Origin: CSP1-1 sp035620615 | Lineage (GTDB): Archaea; Thermoproteota; Nitrososphaeria; Nitrososphaerales; Nitrosopumilaceae | Reading direction: 5' to 3' | DNA: 7,547 nucleotides | Assembly: GCA_035620615.1 (NCBI GenBank) | Contig: DASPGM010000016.1 | Location: forward strand, 1-7,547 | Shown here: piece after piece, positions 1-5,468 of the stretch | Layout: every line of letters starts with the position of its first letter | Position numbering within the stretch: the first letter of the stretch is position 1 | Made by a program: the position numbers and the translations under genes | The notes under the pieces: generated by a model | The model's database searches: none | Seen by the model: the letters and a program-made list of their open reading frames with translations, nothing else | Told to the model about the DNA's origin: nothing

Positions 1-624
1 AAAATAATCACTATGTGTGAGAAAATTATTTGTTGATATAATCCCCTCTGGGGTTCCTTTATTATCAGTAACAATTAATCTAGAAATATTATTTTTATTA
101 ATCATGCTTAATGCATATCTTAGAGAGTCAGTTTTTCTACAAGTGATTAATTTTTTTGTCATGTAGTTTTTTACTTTATACTGTCCTCCATAAATCTTAG
201 AAAAAACTTTTGTAATGTCTGTTTTAGTAACTATCCCAATTAAGGAACCTGAATCATTAACTAGTATCACCGAACCTATGTTGAATGTTTCCATTCTCAT
301 CGCGCACTGTTCAAGATGATCATCTATGCCATCCTGAACAACAATTGGGTCTTTTTTCATTACATATTTTATTGGAATTTCATCTAGAGCTTTTGCAGTT
401 TTATCATGCTCCAAAAATTTGTTAATATCGCGCTCAGTTACTAATCCAACTGGCCTATTATTTGAAGCAATTACTACTCTTTTTATAAAATTTGTCTGCA
501 TTTGCAATAATGTGTCATGGATTGATGCTTCGGGATCGACTGTGATTACTGGCGATGAATACTTTTGCATATGTATATTCTGATTTGCTAATAGATTTAA
601 AGCAGAATTTTGATTCTCATTCAT
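1..624 (-). CDS. Multi-CBS-domain protein (3' end beyond window)
   Basis: The reading frame is open from an ATG at 624 to the window edge, giving 208 residues with no stop. Three CBS modules are visible at about residues 17-73, 84-143 and 150-208. Each shows the usual pattern of an entry such as Y-(M)-x-x-P-x-x-V, a central hydrophobic strand, and a G-(L/I)-(V/I)-(T/S)-x-x-(D/N) turn: GLVTERDI at 60-67, GIVTKTDI at 130-137, and GIISTNNF at 194-201. CBS pairs bind adenosine ligands (AMP, ATP, SAM) and act as cytosolic sensors, so an odd count suggests a fourth module outside the window. No effector domain is visible. It lies 33 bases downstream of the winged-helix gene on the same strand, which suggests co-transcription. 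An in-frame ATG at 636 is possible, but GGTGAT at 635-630 fits as a Shine-Dalgarno site for the ATG at 624. The family is clear; ligand and target are unknown. Confidence 0.9.
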   Translation of the reverse strand, partial: MNENQNSALNLLANQNIHMQKYSSPVITVDPEASIHDTLLQMQTNFIKRVVIASNNRPVGLVTERDINKFLEHDKTAKALDEIPIKYVMKKDPIVVQDGIDDHLEQCAMRMETFNIGSVILVNDSGSLIGIVTKTDITKVFSKIYGGQYKVKNYMTKKLITCRKTDSLRYALSMINKNNISRLIVTDNKGTPEGIISTNNFLTHSDYF

Positions 625-629
625 GATTA

Positions 630-635
630 TCACCA
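630..635 (-). promoter_or_regulatory. Shine-Dalgarno GGTGAT for the CBS gene
   Basis: On the minus strand GGTGAT lies five bases before the ATG at 624 and can pair with the archaeal 16S rRNA tail. It overlaps the alternative ATG at 636, so it favours 624 as the true start. A second purine stretch, AGGAG, lies at about 648-652, about 11 bases before the 636 ATG, and keeps that alternative open. Confidence 0.5.
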
Positions 636-657
636 TTGAAATAAAAAACTCCTAATC

Positions 658-999
658 CTAGCTTACATGAACAGGATTAGGAACTATTTGGATTTCTACA
701 AAACCCCCATTAAATGATGAAGAAATTGCCTTTATTTTACTTCTATATAGAAAGTATTTTTTTCCATCGGCACTAATAGTACCTGATATTCCCAATAGCT
801 TGTTGTCGTGTAGACTTTGTAATCGTCTGTAGACAGTACTAATTGGTATTTTACTTTCAGCACTGATCTCCATAGCAGATTTTGGTTTATCCATGGTTGT
901 TTCCAAAATTGCTCGGCAGTACTTGTCAGATACTATTTGAAGAATAGCATCTTTTTGGTCCTCTTCATCGATTTTTCTTCCTTGAACTAATGTTTGCAT
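658..999 (-). CDS. Small winged-helix (ArsR-like) transcription regulator
   Basis: A 113-residue protein consisting almost entirely of one winged helix-turn-helix domain. Helix 1 covers about residues 19-36 (YCRAILETTM). The helix-turn-helix is at 41-66, with SAMEISAESKIP leading into the recognition helix ISTVYRRLQSLHDNKLL. The wing strands are at about 70-86 (ISGTISADGKKYFLYRS). A short C-terminal strand (FVEIQIVPN, 100-108) may help dimerisation. There are no paired cysteines for metal binding; the single Cys28 is in helix 1. Archaeal proteins of this size and shape bind DNA as dimers in the cytosol. The gene starts the two-gene minus unit with the CBS protein and faces the dehydrogenase gene across a 192-base region. 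A tandem repeat 42-62 bases upstream of its start is a candidate autoregulatory site. There is no Shine-Dalgarno sequence, and a TATA-like box about 25 bases upstream suggests a leaderless mRNA. Confidence 0.85.
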   Translation of the reverse strand: MQTLVQGRKIDEEDQKDAILQIVSDKYCRAILETTMDKPKSAMEISAESKIPISTVYRRLQSLHDNKLLGISGTISADGKKYFLYRSKIKAISSSFNGGFVEIQIVPNPVHVS

Positions 1000-1020
1000 G
1001 ATTCTATTAGGGGCAGTTTG

Positions 1021-1027
1021 AATATAA
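1021..1027 (-). promoter_or_regulatory. TATA-like box for the winged-helix gene
   Basis: The minus strand reads TTATATT, centred about 25 bases before the ATG at 999. That spacing puts transcription start at or next to the start codon, as in leaderless archaeal genes. No ribosome-binding site lies between. Inferred from position and composition in AT-rich DNA, so only moderately secure. Confidence 0.4.
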
Positions 1028-1042
1028 TGAGCAGGACTTCAC

Positions 1043-1061
1043 TGCAATGCAGTGCAATGCA
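1043..1061. promoter_or_regulatory. Tandem TGCAATGCA repeat, candidate operator
   Basis: TGCAATGCA occurs at 1043-1051 and 1053-1061, exactly 10 bases apart (one helical turn). Each copy is itself a near-palindrome (TGCA-A-TGCA), and the first extends to ACTGCA-A-TGCAGT at 1041-1053. It stands out by G+C from the surrounding AT-rich DNA. It lies just upstream of the TATA-like box of the winged-helix gene, where an activator or autoregulator could bind, and about 130 bases before the dehydrogenase start. Two dimers on one face of the helix would fit. Which protein binds is not known. Confidence 0.5.
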
Positions 1062-1106
1062 TTAATCGAGTTTAATTCATTTAGGAATAAACTATACATA
1101 TACTAG

Positions 1107-1120
1107 AAATTTTAAAATTT
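1107..1120. repeat. 14-base AT palindrome in the divergent region
   Basis: AAATTTTAAAATTT is a perfect palindrome near the middle of the 1000-1191 intergenic region. Such A/T palindromes arise easily by chance here. It could be a protein site or merely a flexible, easily melted segment. Confidence 0.3.
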
Positions 1121-1171
1121 TTTAATTGTAAATGCTCATTTTTGATAATTATAACATCATTTAATTGTAAA
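1121..1171 (+). promoter_or_regulatory. 12-base direct repeat with TATA-like core before the dehydrogenase gene
   Basis: TTTAATTGTAAA is present twice without mismatch, at 1121-1132 and 1160-1171, with starts 39 bases apart. The downstream copy contains TTTAAT centred about 28 bases before the TTG start at 1192, so it may be the TATA element of a leaderless transcript. The upstream copy could be a second promoter or a regulator site. An alternative TATA candidate, ATTATAAC, lies at about 1148-1155. Confidence 0.4.
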
Positions 1172-1191
1172 GTATATCCTTAGTGTATTAA

Positions 1192-2091
1192 TTGATCTCA
1201 ATTATAGGAAGTGGTCGTGTTGGTTCTGCAACTGCTTTTCTTGCTGCATCTAATTCCCTTGATGATGTTCATCTGATTAACCGTACTAAAGAAAAAGCAA
1301 TGGGTCAAGCTCTAGACATTTCAAATGCGATCCCAGAAAATTCTCCAATATCTGTTATTGCTTCTGACTATTCTGGAATTAAAAATTCTGAGGTTATAGT
1401 GATTAGTGCAAGTACTGGCACCTATACTGCCAATAGAGTTGAATTGCTTTCAGAGCAATCAAAAATGATTAAAGAGATTGCAAAGCAAATTAAACATTAT
1501 TCTCCAAATTCTATTGTTTTAATTATTTCTAATCCTGTTGATGTTCTCACATATCTTTTTCTAAAAGAGTCAGGCTTTCCACGAGAAAGAGTAATGGGTA
1601 TGGCCTCTAGTATGGATTCAAGTAGATTTAGATATTTAATTGCAAGAGAACTTGGCACAAACCAATCTGAAATTAAAAATGCATTGGTTCTAGGTGAGCA
1701 CGGAGATTCCATGGTTCCAATTTTTTCACGTGTAAAATGGAAGGAAAAACCAATTTTGGATATATTAGATGAAGAACAAATTCATAAAATAAAAGGGGAT
1801 CTGATATTTTACTGGAAAATACTAAGAGAATACAAAGGGCCTTCAGTGTTTGGAATTGCAAAAAATACATTTGATATTATAAAAGCAATAATAAAAAATG
1901 AAAAAATATCAGTACCTGTTTCTGCTTTTTTAAATGGAGAATACGAAATCTCAGATGTATCCTTAGGAATTCCTACAAAAATAGACAAAAATGGAATCAC
2001 TGAAATTGAAAAAATTGATTTGAATAAATCTGAATTAGAATTGCTTCACAAATCAGCTGATACTATCAAAGAATACCTTAGTAAATGTTAG
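1192..2091 (+). CDS. Malate/lactate dehydrogenase-family NAD(P)-dependent oxidoreductase
   Basis: A 299-residue cytosolic enzyme of the LDH/MDH superfamily, close to the usual 300-330 residues. The Rossmann loop GSGRVGS is at 6-12. Catalytic motifs follow: SNPVD at 113-117, the Asp/Arg pair in MDSSRFR at 141-147 (D142, R145), and the catalytic His170 in GEHGDS. Arg82 matches the conserved arginine that stabilises the carbonyl. At the position deciding malate (Arg) or lactate (Gln) use, a gapless alignment from V68 to R82 places Gly76. The end of strand 2 reads INRT (29-32), with Asn30 instead of the usual NAD-binding Asp, which could permit NADP. The start is TTG, because an in-frame stop (TAA) immediately precedes it and the Rossmann loop begins five residues later. 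The gene stands alone and converges on the metal transporter with an 11-base gap. Annotation pipelines would probably call it malate dehydrogenase, but its substrate should be regarded as open. Confidence 0.88.
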   Translation: MISIIGSGRVGSATAFLAASNSLDDVHLINRTKEKAMGQALDISNAIPENSPISVIASDYSGIKNSEVIVISASTGTYTANRVELLSEQSKMIKEIAKQIKHYSPNSIVLIISNPVDVLTYLFLKESGFPRERVMGMASSMDSSRFRYLIARELGTNQSEIKNALVLGEHGDSMVPIFSRVKWKEKPILDILDEEQIHKIKGDLIFYWKILREYKGPSVFGIAKNTFDIIKAIIKNEKISVPVSAFLNGEYEISDVSLGIPTKIDKNGITEIEKIDLNKSELELLHKSADTIKEYLSKC

Positions 2092-2102
2092 ATAATTCAA
2101 AA

Positions 2103-2789
2103 TCACTGACTTATTAACAGATTGAGTGAATAACCTACTAAATATGCAACTGTTGCAGCCATTCCTCCTATAATCAAAGTGAATATCCCTGATTTGAAAA
2201 GTGATTTTTTTACAATCTTTCCCTTAATCACACCAACAATAAAAAATGCACCACCTGTTGCAGCTACAGAAAAATAAAATGCTTCTGAATTTGCATGAAT
2301 TCCTAATCCAAAAAATACTAAAAATGGAATTAATGGAATTAACCCAACAATATTAAATCCAACAAATGTACTTAAAGCAGAATTAAATGCACATTTTTTC
2401 TCCTCAATTAACCCAAGCTCTTCTTTCATCATTGTATCTACCCAAACCTTTCTTCTAGAGGTAATCATTCGCACAATTTCTTCTAAAAATTCATCCTTGA
2501 ATCCTTTTTTTGCATAAATGTCTCTAATCTCCTGCTTTTCTTGCTCTTCTAAATTATCAATTTCCCATTCTTCTTGCTTTCTTTTCATCTGAACATATTC
2601 CTTTTGAGCTTTTGTAGCCTGATAATTTGATACTGCCATTGAGAATCCATCTGCAAACATGTTTGCAAAGCCAAGAATCAAAATTATGTTTGTTGAAAGT
2701 GAAGCACCTACAACTCCAGCAACAATGGCAAATGTAGTTACTGCTCCGTCGATAGAACCATAAATGAAATCTACAAAATGCCATTTCAT
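2103..2789 (-). CDS. VIT1/CCC1-family divalent metal (Fe2+/Mn2+) transporter
   Basis: A 228-residue membrane protein of the VIT1/CCC1 family, which moves Fe2+ or Mn2+ across membranes, often in exchange for protons. The first helix carries the family signature GSIDGAVTTFAIVAGVVGA (11-29, with D14). The second contains ANMFADGFSMAVSNY (42-56, with D47 and M51). Residues 60-125 form a charged helical cytosolic domain rich in glutamate (E73, E74, E76, E81, E82, E84, E87, E100, E103, E104) and ending in MMKEELGL (120-127), matching the VIT1 metal-binding domain. Three more hydrophobic helices follow at about 137-163, 170-188 and 197-225, giving five in all. Its ATG lies 2 bases after the stop of the upstream cupredoxin-like gene, so the two are almost certainly co-transcribed. 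The metal and direction of transport cannot be read from sequence. Confidence 0.9.
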   Translation of the reverse strand: MKWHFVDFIYGSIDGAVTTFAIVAGVVGASLSTNIILILGFANMFADGFSMAVSNYQATKAQKEYVQMKRKQEEWEIDNLEEQEKQEIRDIYAKKGFKDEFLEEIVRMITSRRKVWVDTMMKEELGLIEEKKCAFNSALSTFVGFNIVGLIPLIPFLVFFGLGIHANSEAFYFSVAATGGAFFIVGVIKGKIVKKSLFKSGIFTLIIGGMAATVAYLVGYSLNLLISQ

Positions 2790-2791
2790 AT

Positions 2792-3265
2792 CTAGATTAA
2801 ATCCCTCATCAAACCTTCAAATTCATCACTTGGAACAACACTTACTGCCTTTAATTGGCCAAGTAATTTTGTAGTTTGCCTTTTATCATAATAGTTGTAA
2901 GTTCCTTCTTCTTTAGGAAGTATTGTTAAGGTGTCTTTTTCACCTGGGCGTAGAAGATCTGTTTGTATCTCCAATCCATCAATGTATAATCTATGTTCTG
3001 TGTTGCCGTCATTAATTACAGTTAGAACATAAGCAAAACTTGTTCTCATTATCAGAGTAGGATTTTCTTCTCCTTTTACACCTAATATCCCTACCAATCT
3101 AACCTCCCCATCAATATCTTGAAAAGCTACCGTTTGCTCAACTTTTTCTGGATAAAAAATTTGAACATGCCTTACATTTCCTTGACCAACTACCCCAATA
3201 ATTACTCCAAGAGCTGCTATCCCGATAATTAATAGAATAATTATAAATTGTTTATCTGAAACCAT
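2792..3265 (-). CDS. Membrane-anchored cupredoxin-like protein lacking most copper ligands
   Basis: A 157-residue protein with an uncleaved N-terminal anchor at about 7-27, placing the rest outside the membrane. Residues 70-144 resemble the C-terminal half of a cupredoxin: a strand with VLTVINDGNTEHRLYIDG (80-97), the turn LRPGEKDTLTI (105-115), and GTYNYYDKR (121-129) leading to the last strand GQLKAVSVV. In a type 1 copper protein the ligands would be one His in the first segment and Cys, His and Met in the last loop. Only His91 is plausible; the Cys-x-x-His segment is replaced by DKRQTT, and Leu134/135 stands where Met would lie. It may be a structural or docking partner, or bind metal differently. 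It sits 58 bases downstream of the intact plastocyanin-like gene and 2 bases upstream of the metal transporter. A purine-rich GGAG at about 3277-3280 precedes the ATG. Fold call moderate, function unknown. Confidence 0.7.
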   Translation of the reverse strand: MVSDKQFIIILLIIGIAALGVIIGVVGQGNVRHVQIFYPEKVEQTVAFQDIDGEVRLVGILGVKGEENPTLIMRTSFAYVLTVINDGNTEHRLYIDGLEIQTDLLRPGEKDTLTILPKEEGTYNYYDKRQTTKLLGQLKAVSVVPSDEFEGLMRDLI

Positions 3266-3302
3266 GTTTTACCATTCTCCAAAAAACAGTGTTCTCTGTT
3301 AG

Positions 3303-3309
3303 AAAAAAA
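3303..3309 (-). terminator. Oligo-T terminator candidate after the plastocyanin-like gene
   Basis: Seven consecutive T residues on the minus strand, 14-20 bases past the stop of the plastocyanin-like gene. Archaeal RNA polymerase often stops at such U-tracts without a hairpin. It lies just downstream of a TATA-like box for the next gene, so termination and initiation sites appear to be nested. Confidence 0.4.
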
Positions 3310-3312
3310 TAC

Positions 3313-3318
3313 ATTATA
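3313..3318 (-). promoter_or_regulatory. TATA-like box for the cupredoxin-VIT1 pair
   Basis: The minus strand reads TATAAT within GATTATAATG. Initiation about 25 bases downstream would fall near 3290, leaving a leader of roughly 25 bases that carries the GGAG element before the ATG at 3265. This would allow the cupredoxin-like gene and transporter to be transcribed separately from the plastocyanin-like gene. Confidence 0.35.
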
Positions 3319-3323
3319 ATCAT

Positions 3324-4304
3324 CTATATCGAAGTTTTTTTAATTTGAGGTTTTTTCTTCATCCAATAAAGTATCAAAATGAATAAGACTGCAGGAATAA
3401 CTATAATTGCCAAGGCAATCTCATAATAAAATTCAAGTCTAGATGCAGGAGCAATATGGAATTCTTCGTGAGTTGATTTTTCAGGATTATCGTAAACTAC
3501 AGCTGTATATTCAACACTTCTAGAATCGTTACTTTCCGCATCTCCTTTCACTGTTACACTTTCTTCTGAAAAAATTGCTGAACTAACAATATTTTCAAAC
3601 CTAATTGTTATACTCCCAGAATCTTCAAATACAAAATTTCTATAATCTCCACCAATCTCATTTACTCCTTCGCCCCTATAGATCTCTTTACCATTTTGAA
3701 AAATAATAAAATCATATCTCATTTTTGCAAGATTAGAGTTAGTCGCAGGATCATAGAATTGGTAAATGAATTTGATTAGCTCATGTGTTTTAATGACATG
3801 TGGTTCCCATGTTAGATTGACTTCAACTCTCTGGTCAGGTGTATATGTTATAGCAGGAAATTCCATTTTTTTGCCTTTTGCATCATGTGGATAATCAGGA
3901 ATGGCACTTTCAACTATTACCACTCCCTCCATCCAGGGATGAATTGTACAAAAATAAGGGATGACACCAATTTTCTCAAATTTAAAAGACCAAGATTTCC
4001 CAGGTAAAAATCGCCCGCTATCAAAAAATCCATCTGGTGTTCCATAATCATCATTCATCCATCCAAATCGGCCAGAACCTTTTCCACTAGTTACAGTATG
4101 TCCTTCCCTATCGTTGTTAACCCATGTGACGGTATCGCCATATTTTATTGATAATTTTGTAGGACTGAACCACTCTTCTGCTGGCGTATTTAATTCAGGA
4201 TTATACGCGCCAAAGGGAATTATGACATTGTATTCCTCTGCATATGCTAAAGGTATGATAAGAAAGAATATAGCAAGAATTACAGTAAAAGTAATTTCAA
4301 TCAT
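3324..4304 (-). CDS. Membrane-anchored plastocyanin-like blue copper protein
   Basis: A 326-residue exported protein. Residues 1-22 form a signal peptide with a likely cut after AYA. A type 1 copper domain spans about 24-132: the strand TVTWVNNDREGHTV (58-71) supplies His69, and PYFCTIHPWMEG (116-127) supplies Cys119, His122 and Met125, a complete ligand set. The segment at 76-100 (GRFGW to GRFLPG) is an insertion rich in Gly and aromatics typical of archaeal plastocyanin-like domains. Residues 145-285 form a second beta-rich domain I cannot name. A transmembrane helix at 295-315 is followed by a Lys-rich cytosolic tail, so the copper domain faces outward. Such proteins are abundant in ammonia-oxidising archaea and are thought to carry electrons in place of c-type cytochromes; that role is inferred here. 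It heads the minus-strand metal cluster. No Shine-Dalgarno sequence is evident at the ATG. Confidence 0.92.
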   Translation of the reverse strand: MIEITFTVILAIFFLIIPLAYAEEYNVIIPFGAYNPELNTPAEEWFSPTKLSIKYGDTVTWVNNDREGHTVTSGKGSGRFGWMNDDYGTPDGFFDSGRFLPGKSWSFKFEKIGVIPYFCTIHPWMEGVVIVESAIPDYPHDAKGKKMEFPAITYTPDQRVEVNLTWEPHVIKTHELIKFIYQFYDPATNSNLAKMRYDFIIFQNGKEIYRGEGVNEIGGDYRNFVFEDSGSITIRFENIVSSAIFSEESVTVKGDAESNDSRSVEYTAVVYDNPEKSTHEEFHIAPASRLEFYYEIALAIIVIPAVLFILILYWMKKKPQIKKTSI

Positions 4305-4337
4305 ATTTTAATTCATTAAACAACAACATATCTAATT

Positions 4338-4345
4338 AAGTATAA
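4338..4345 (-). promoter_or_regulatory. TATA-like box for the plastocyanin-like gene
   Basis: The minus strand reads TTATACTT, centred about 38 bases before the ATG at 4304, which would give a leader of roughly 10 bases. The 141-base gap 4305-4445 otherwise shows two TTAGTCA copies about 21 bases apart and nothing else I can interpret. Confidence 0.3.
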
Positions 4346-4408
4346 TTCCCAAACGTGATTATCATTTTTGATTTTAGTCAATTACAGATTCAATTAGTCA
4401 GGAATTAT

Positions 4409-4415
4409 AAAAAAA
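4409..4415 (-). terminator. Oligo-T terminator candidate after the cation exchanger
   Basis: Seven consecutive T residues on the minus strand, 31-37 bases past the exchanger stop codon at 4446. No strong hairpin precedes it, which is normal for archaeal U-tract termination. Confidence 0.4.
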
Positions 4416-4445
4416 TATAGTCATAATATTTCTCTAGTAGAAGAA

Positions 4446-5390
4446 TTAGACAATAAATAATTGAATTTCATATATTGTAATCAAGAAAATAGCATAAATT
4501 GCAAATAAAATTGCGCCACTCCATCTGAAAAGCTTTCCTTTTCTAATCAAGCCAAATAAAATTACTGGGGAAATTATTGCAAAAAAGATTAATGTTGATA
4601 ATATCTGAAAATTAATTGCAAGTTCTGATAATACAAGAACAATTCCAAGTACCAAGGTTATATTTACCAAACAAGATCCTATAATGTCTCCAAGGGCCAA
4701 CTCAAAGTGTTTTCGTCTTATAGCTACAATGCCTACGGTTAGTTCTGGTAATGATGTTCCAAGAGCAATTAGTGATGCACCTATTACAGATTGGCTAAAA
4801 CCAGTAATCTCAGCTATAGCTGAAGCACTGTCTACAATTATTTTTGCACTAATAATTACAATTGAAATACTTATTCCATAAAATAACAATTGTTTTTTTG
4901 CTGATCCTTTTTCAGTTACTATCTGTTTTTGCTTGACTTGTGTTCTAATGGTATAGTAAATAAAAAATCCAAATACTGCCAAAAGACCTATCCCAATAAA
5001 TCGTCCCCCTTCTTGTGCTAAGAGTAAAAGAAGAGGGATTACTGATGCAAGAAGAAGTATAGGAATCAAATTTCCAGTAGTTTTTGTCTCAATTCTCCTT
5101 AAAGGAGATAATAAAAGAAAAACCCCAGCAATTAGCCCGATATTTGTAACATTTGAACCAAAAATATCTCCTAGCGTTAAACCCACATTATCAGTTGAAG
5201 TAGAAAAAAATGCAACACTAATTTCTGGGGCAGATGTAGAAACTGCAACAATGAGAAATCCAATTGCTAGTTCTCCTATTCCTGTAATTTTTGAAAACTT
5301 GACTATAGAATCAATTGCAAACATTGCACTGCGAATAAGTATTGCTAAAAAAATAATTAATAAAATGAAATTTAATACTAGTTCTTCCAA
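4446..5390 (-). CDS. CaCA-family cation exchanger (Na+/Ca2+ type)
   Basis: A 314-residue inner-membrane protein with about ten hydrophobic helices and the two inverted alpha repeats of the calcium/cation antiporter superfamily; length fits the archaeal exchanger of known structure, NCX_Mj. Repeat alpha-1 carries VSTSAPEIS (50-58, Glu56) and GDIFGSN (74-80, Asp75). Repeat alpha-2 carries LGTSLPELT (210-218, Glu216) and GDIIGSC (234-240, Asp235). The two glutamates are the main ion ligands of the family. A charged cytosolic loop (about 149-167) separates the halves and is short, so there is no calcium-regulatory domain. The start is TTG at 5390: no in-frame ATG lies nearby upstream, and the next Met (residue 23) would cut away most of the first helix. 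It is divergent from the permease and separated from the copper genes by 141 bases. Whether it swaps Ca2+ for Na+ or H+ is not decided by sequence. Confidence 0.93.
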   Translation of the reverse strand: MEELVLNFILLIIFLAILIRSAMFAIDSIVKFSKITGIGELAIGFLIVAVSTSAPEISVAFFSTSTDNVGLTLGDIFGSNVTNIGLIAGVFLLLSPLRRIETKTTGNLIPILLLASVIPLLLLLAQEGGRFIGIGLLAVFGFFIYYTIRTQVKQKQIVTEKGSAKKQLLFYGISISIVIISAKIIVDSASAIAEITGFSQSVIGASLIALGTSLPELTVGIVAIRRKHFELALGDIIGSCLVNITLVLGIVLVLSELAINFQILSTLIFFAIISPVILFGLIRKGKLFRWSGAILFAIYAIFLITIYEIQLFIV

Positions 5391-5414
5391 GACATCTCTG
5401 ATTTGGCCATGTAC

Positions 5415-5421
5415 TATAATT
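5415..5421 (-). promoter_or_regulatory. TATA-like box for the cation exchanger
   Basis: The minus strand reads AATTATA, centred about 28 bases before the TTG start at 5390, consistent with transcription beginning at or very near the start codon. The spacing supports the TTG choice, although a weak GAGATG stretch also lies just upstream of it. Confidence 0.35.
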
Positions 5422-5468
5422 TTCTTATTTTCACATATCCAAAAGTTCTAGAAATTAATGATCTAAAT

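Noticed and set aside
1069..1093. AGTTTA-N13-TAAACT inverted repeat in the first divergent region
   Set aside because: The AT-rich arms and long spacer are easily produced by chance, with no clear relation to either promoter.
1497..2000. Three short minus-strand frames opposite the dehydrogenase
   Set aside because: All are antisense to conserved enzyme motifs and lack domains or independent promoters.
2557..2784. 75-residue minus-strand frame rich in Cys, His and Trp, overlapping the transporter
   Set aside because: It is an out-of-frame reading of the start of the VIT1-like gene. The metal-ligand-like residues come from the frame shift and show no recognisable motif.
3285..3300. AACAG-N6-CTGTT inverted repeat upstream of the cupredoxin-like gene
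   Set aside because: Five-base arms with a six-base loop are too weak to call a hairpin or operator in this AT-rich DNA.
4684..4881. Short plus-strand frames over the exchanger (also 5251-5451) and over the start of the plastocyanin-like gene (4114-4311)
   Set aside because: They are complements of conserved exchanger repeats or of the copper protein, with no recognisable product.
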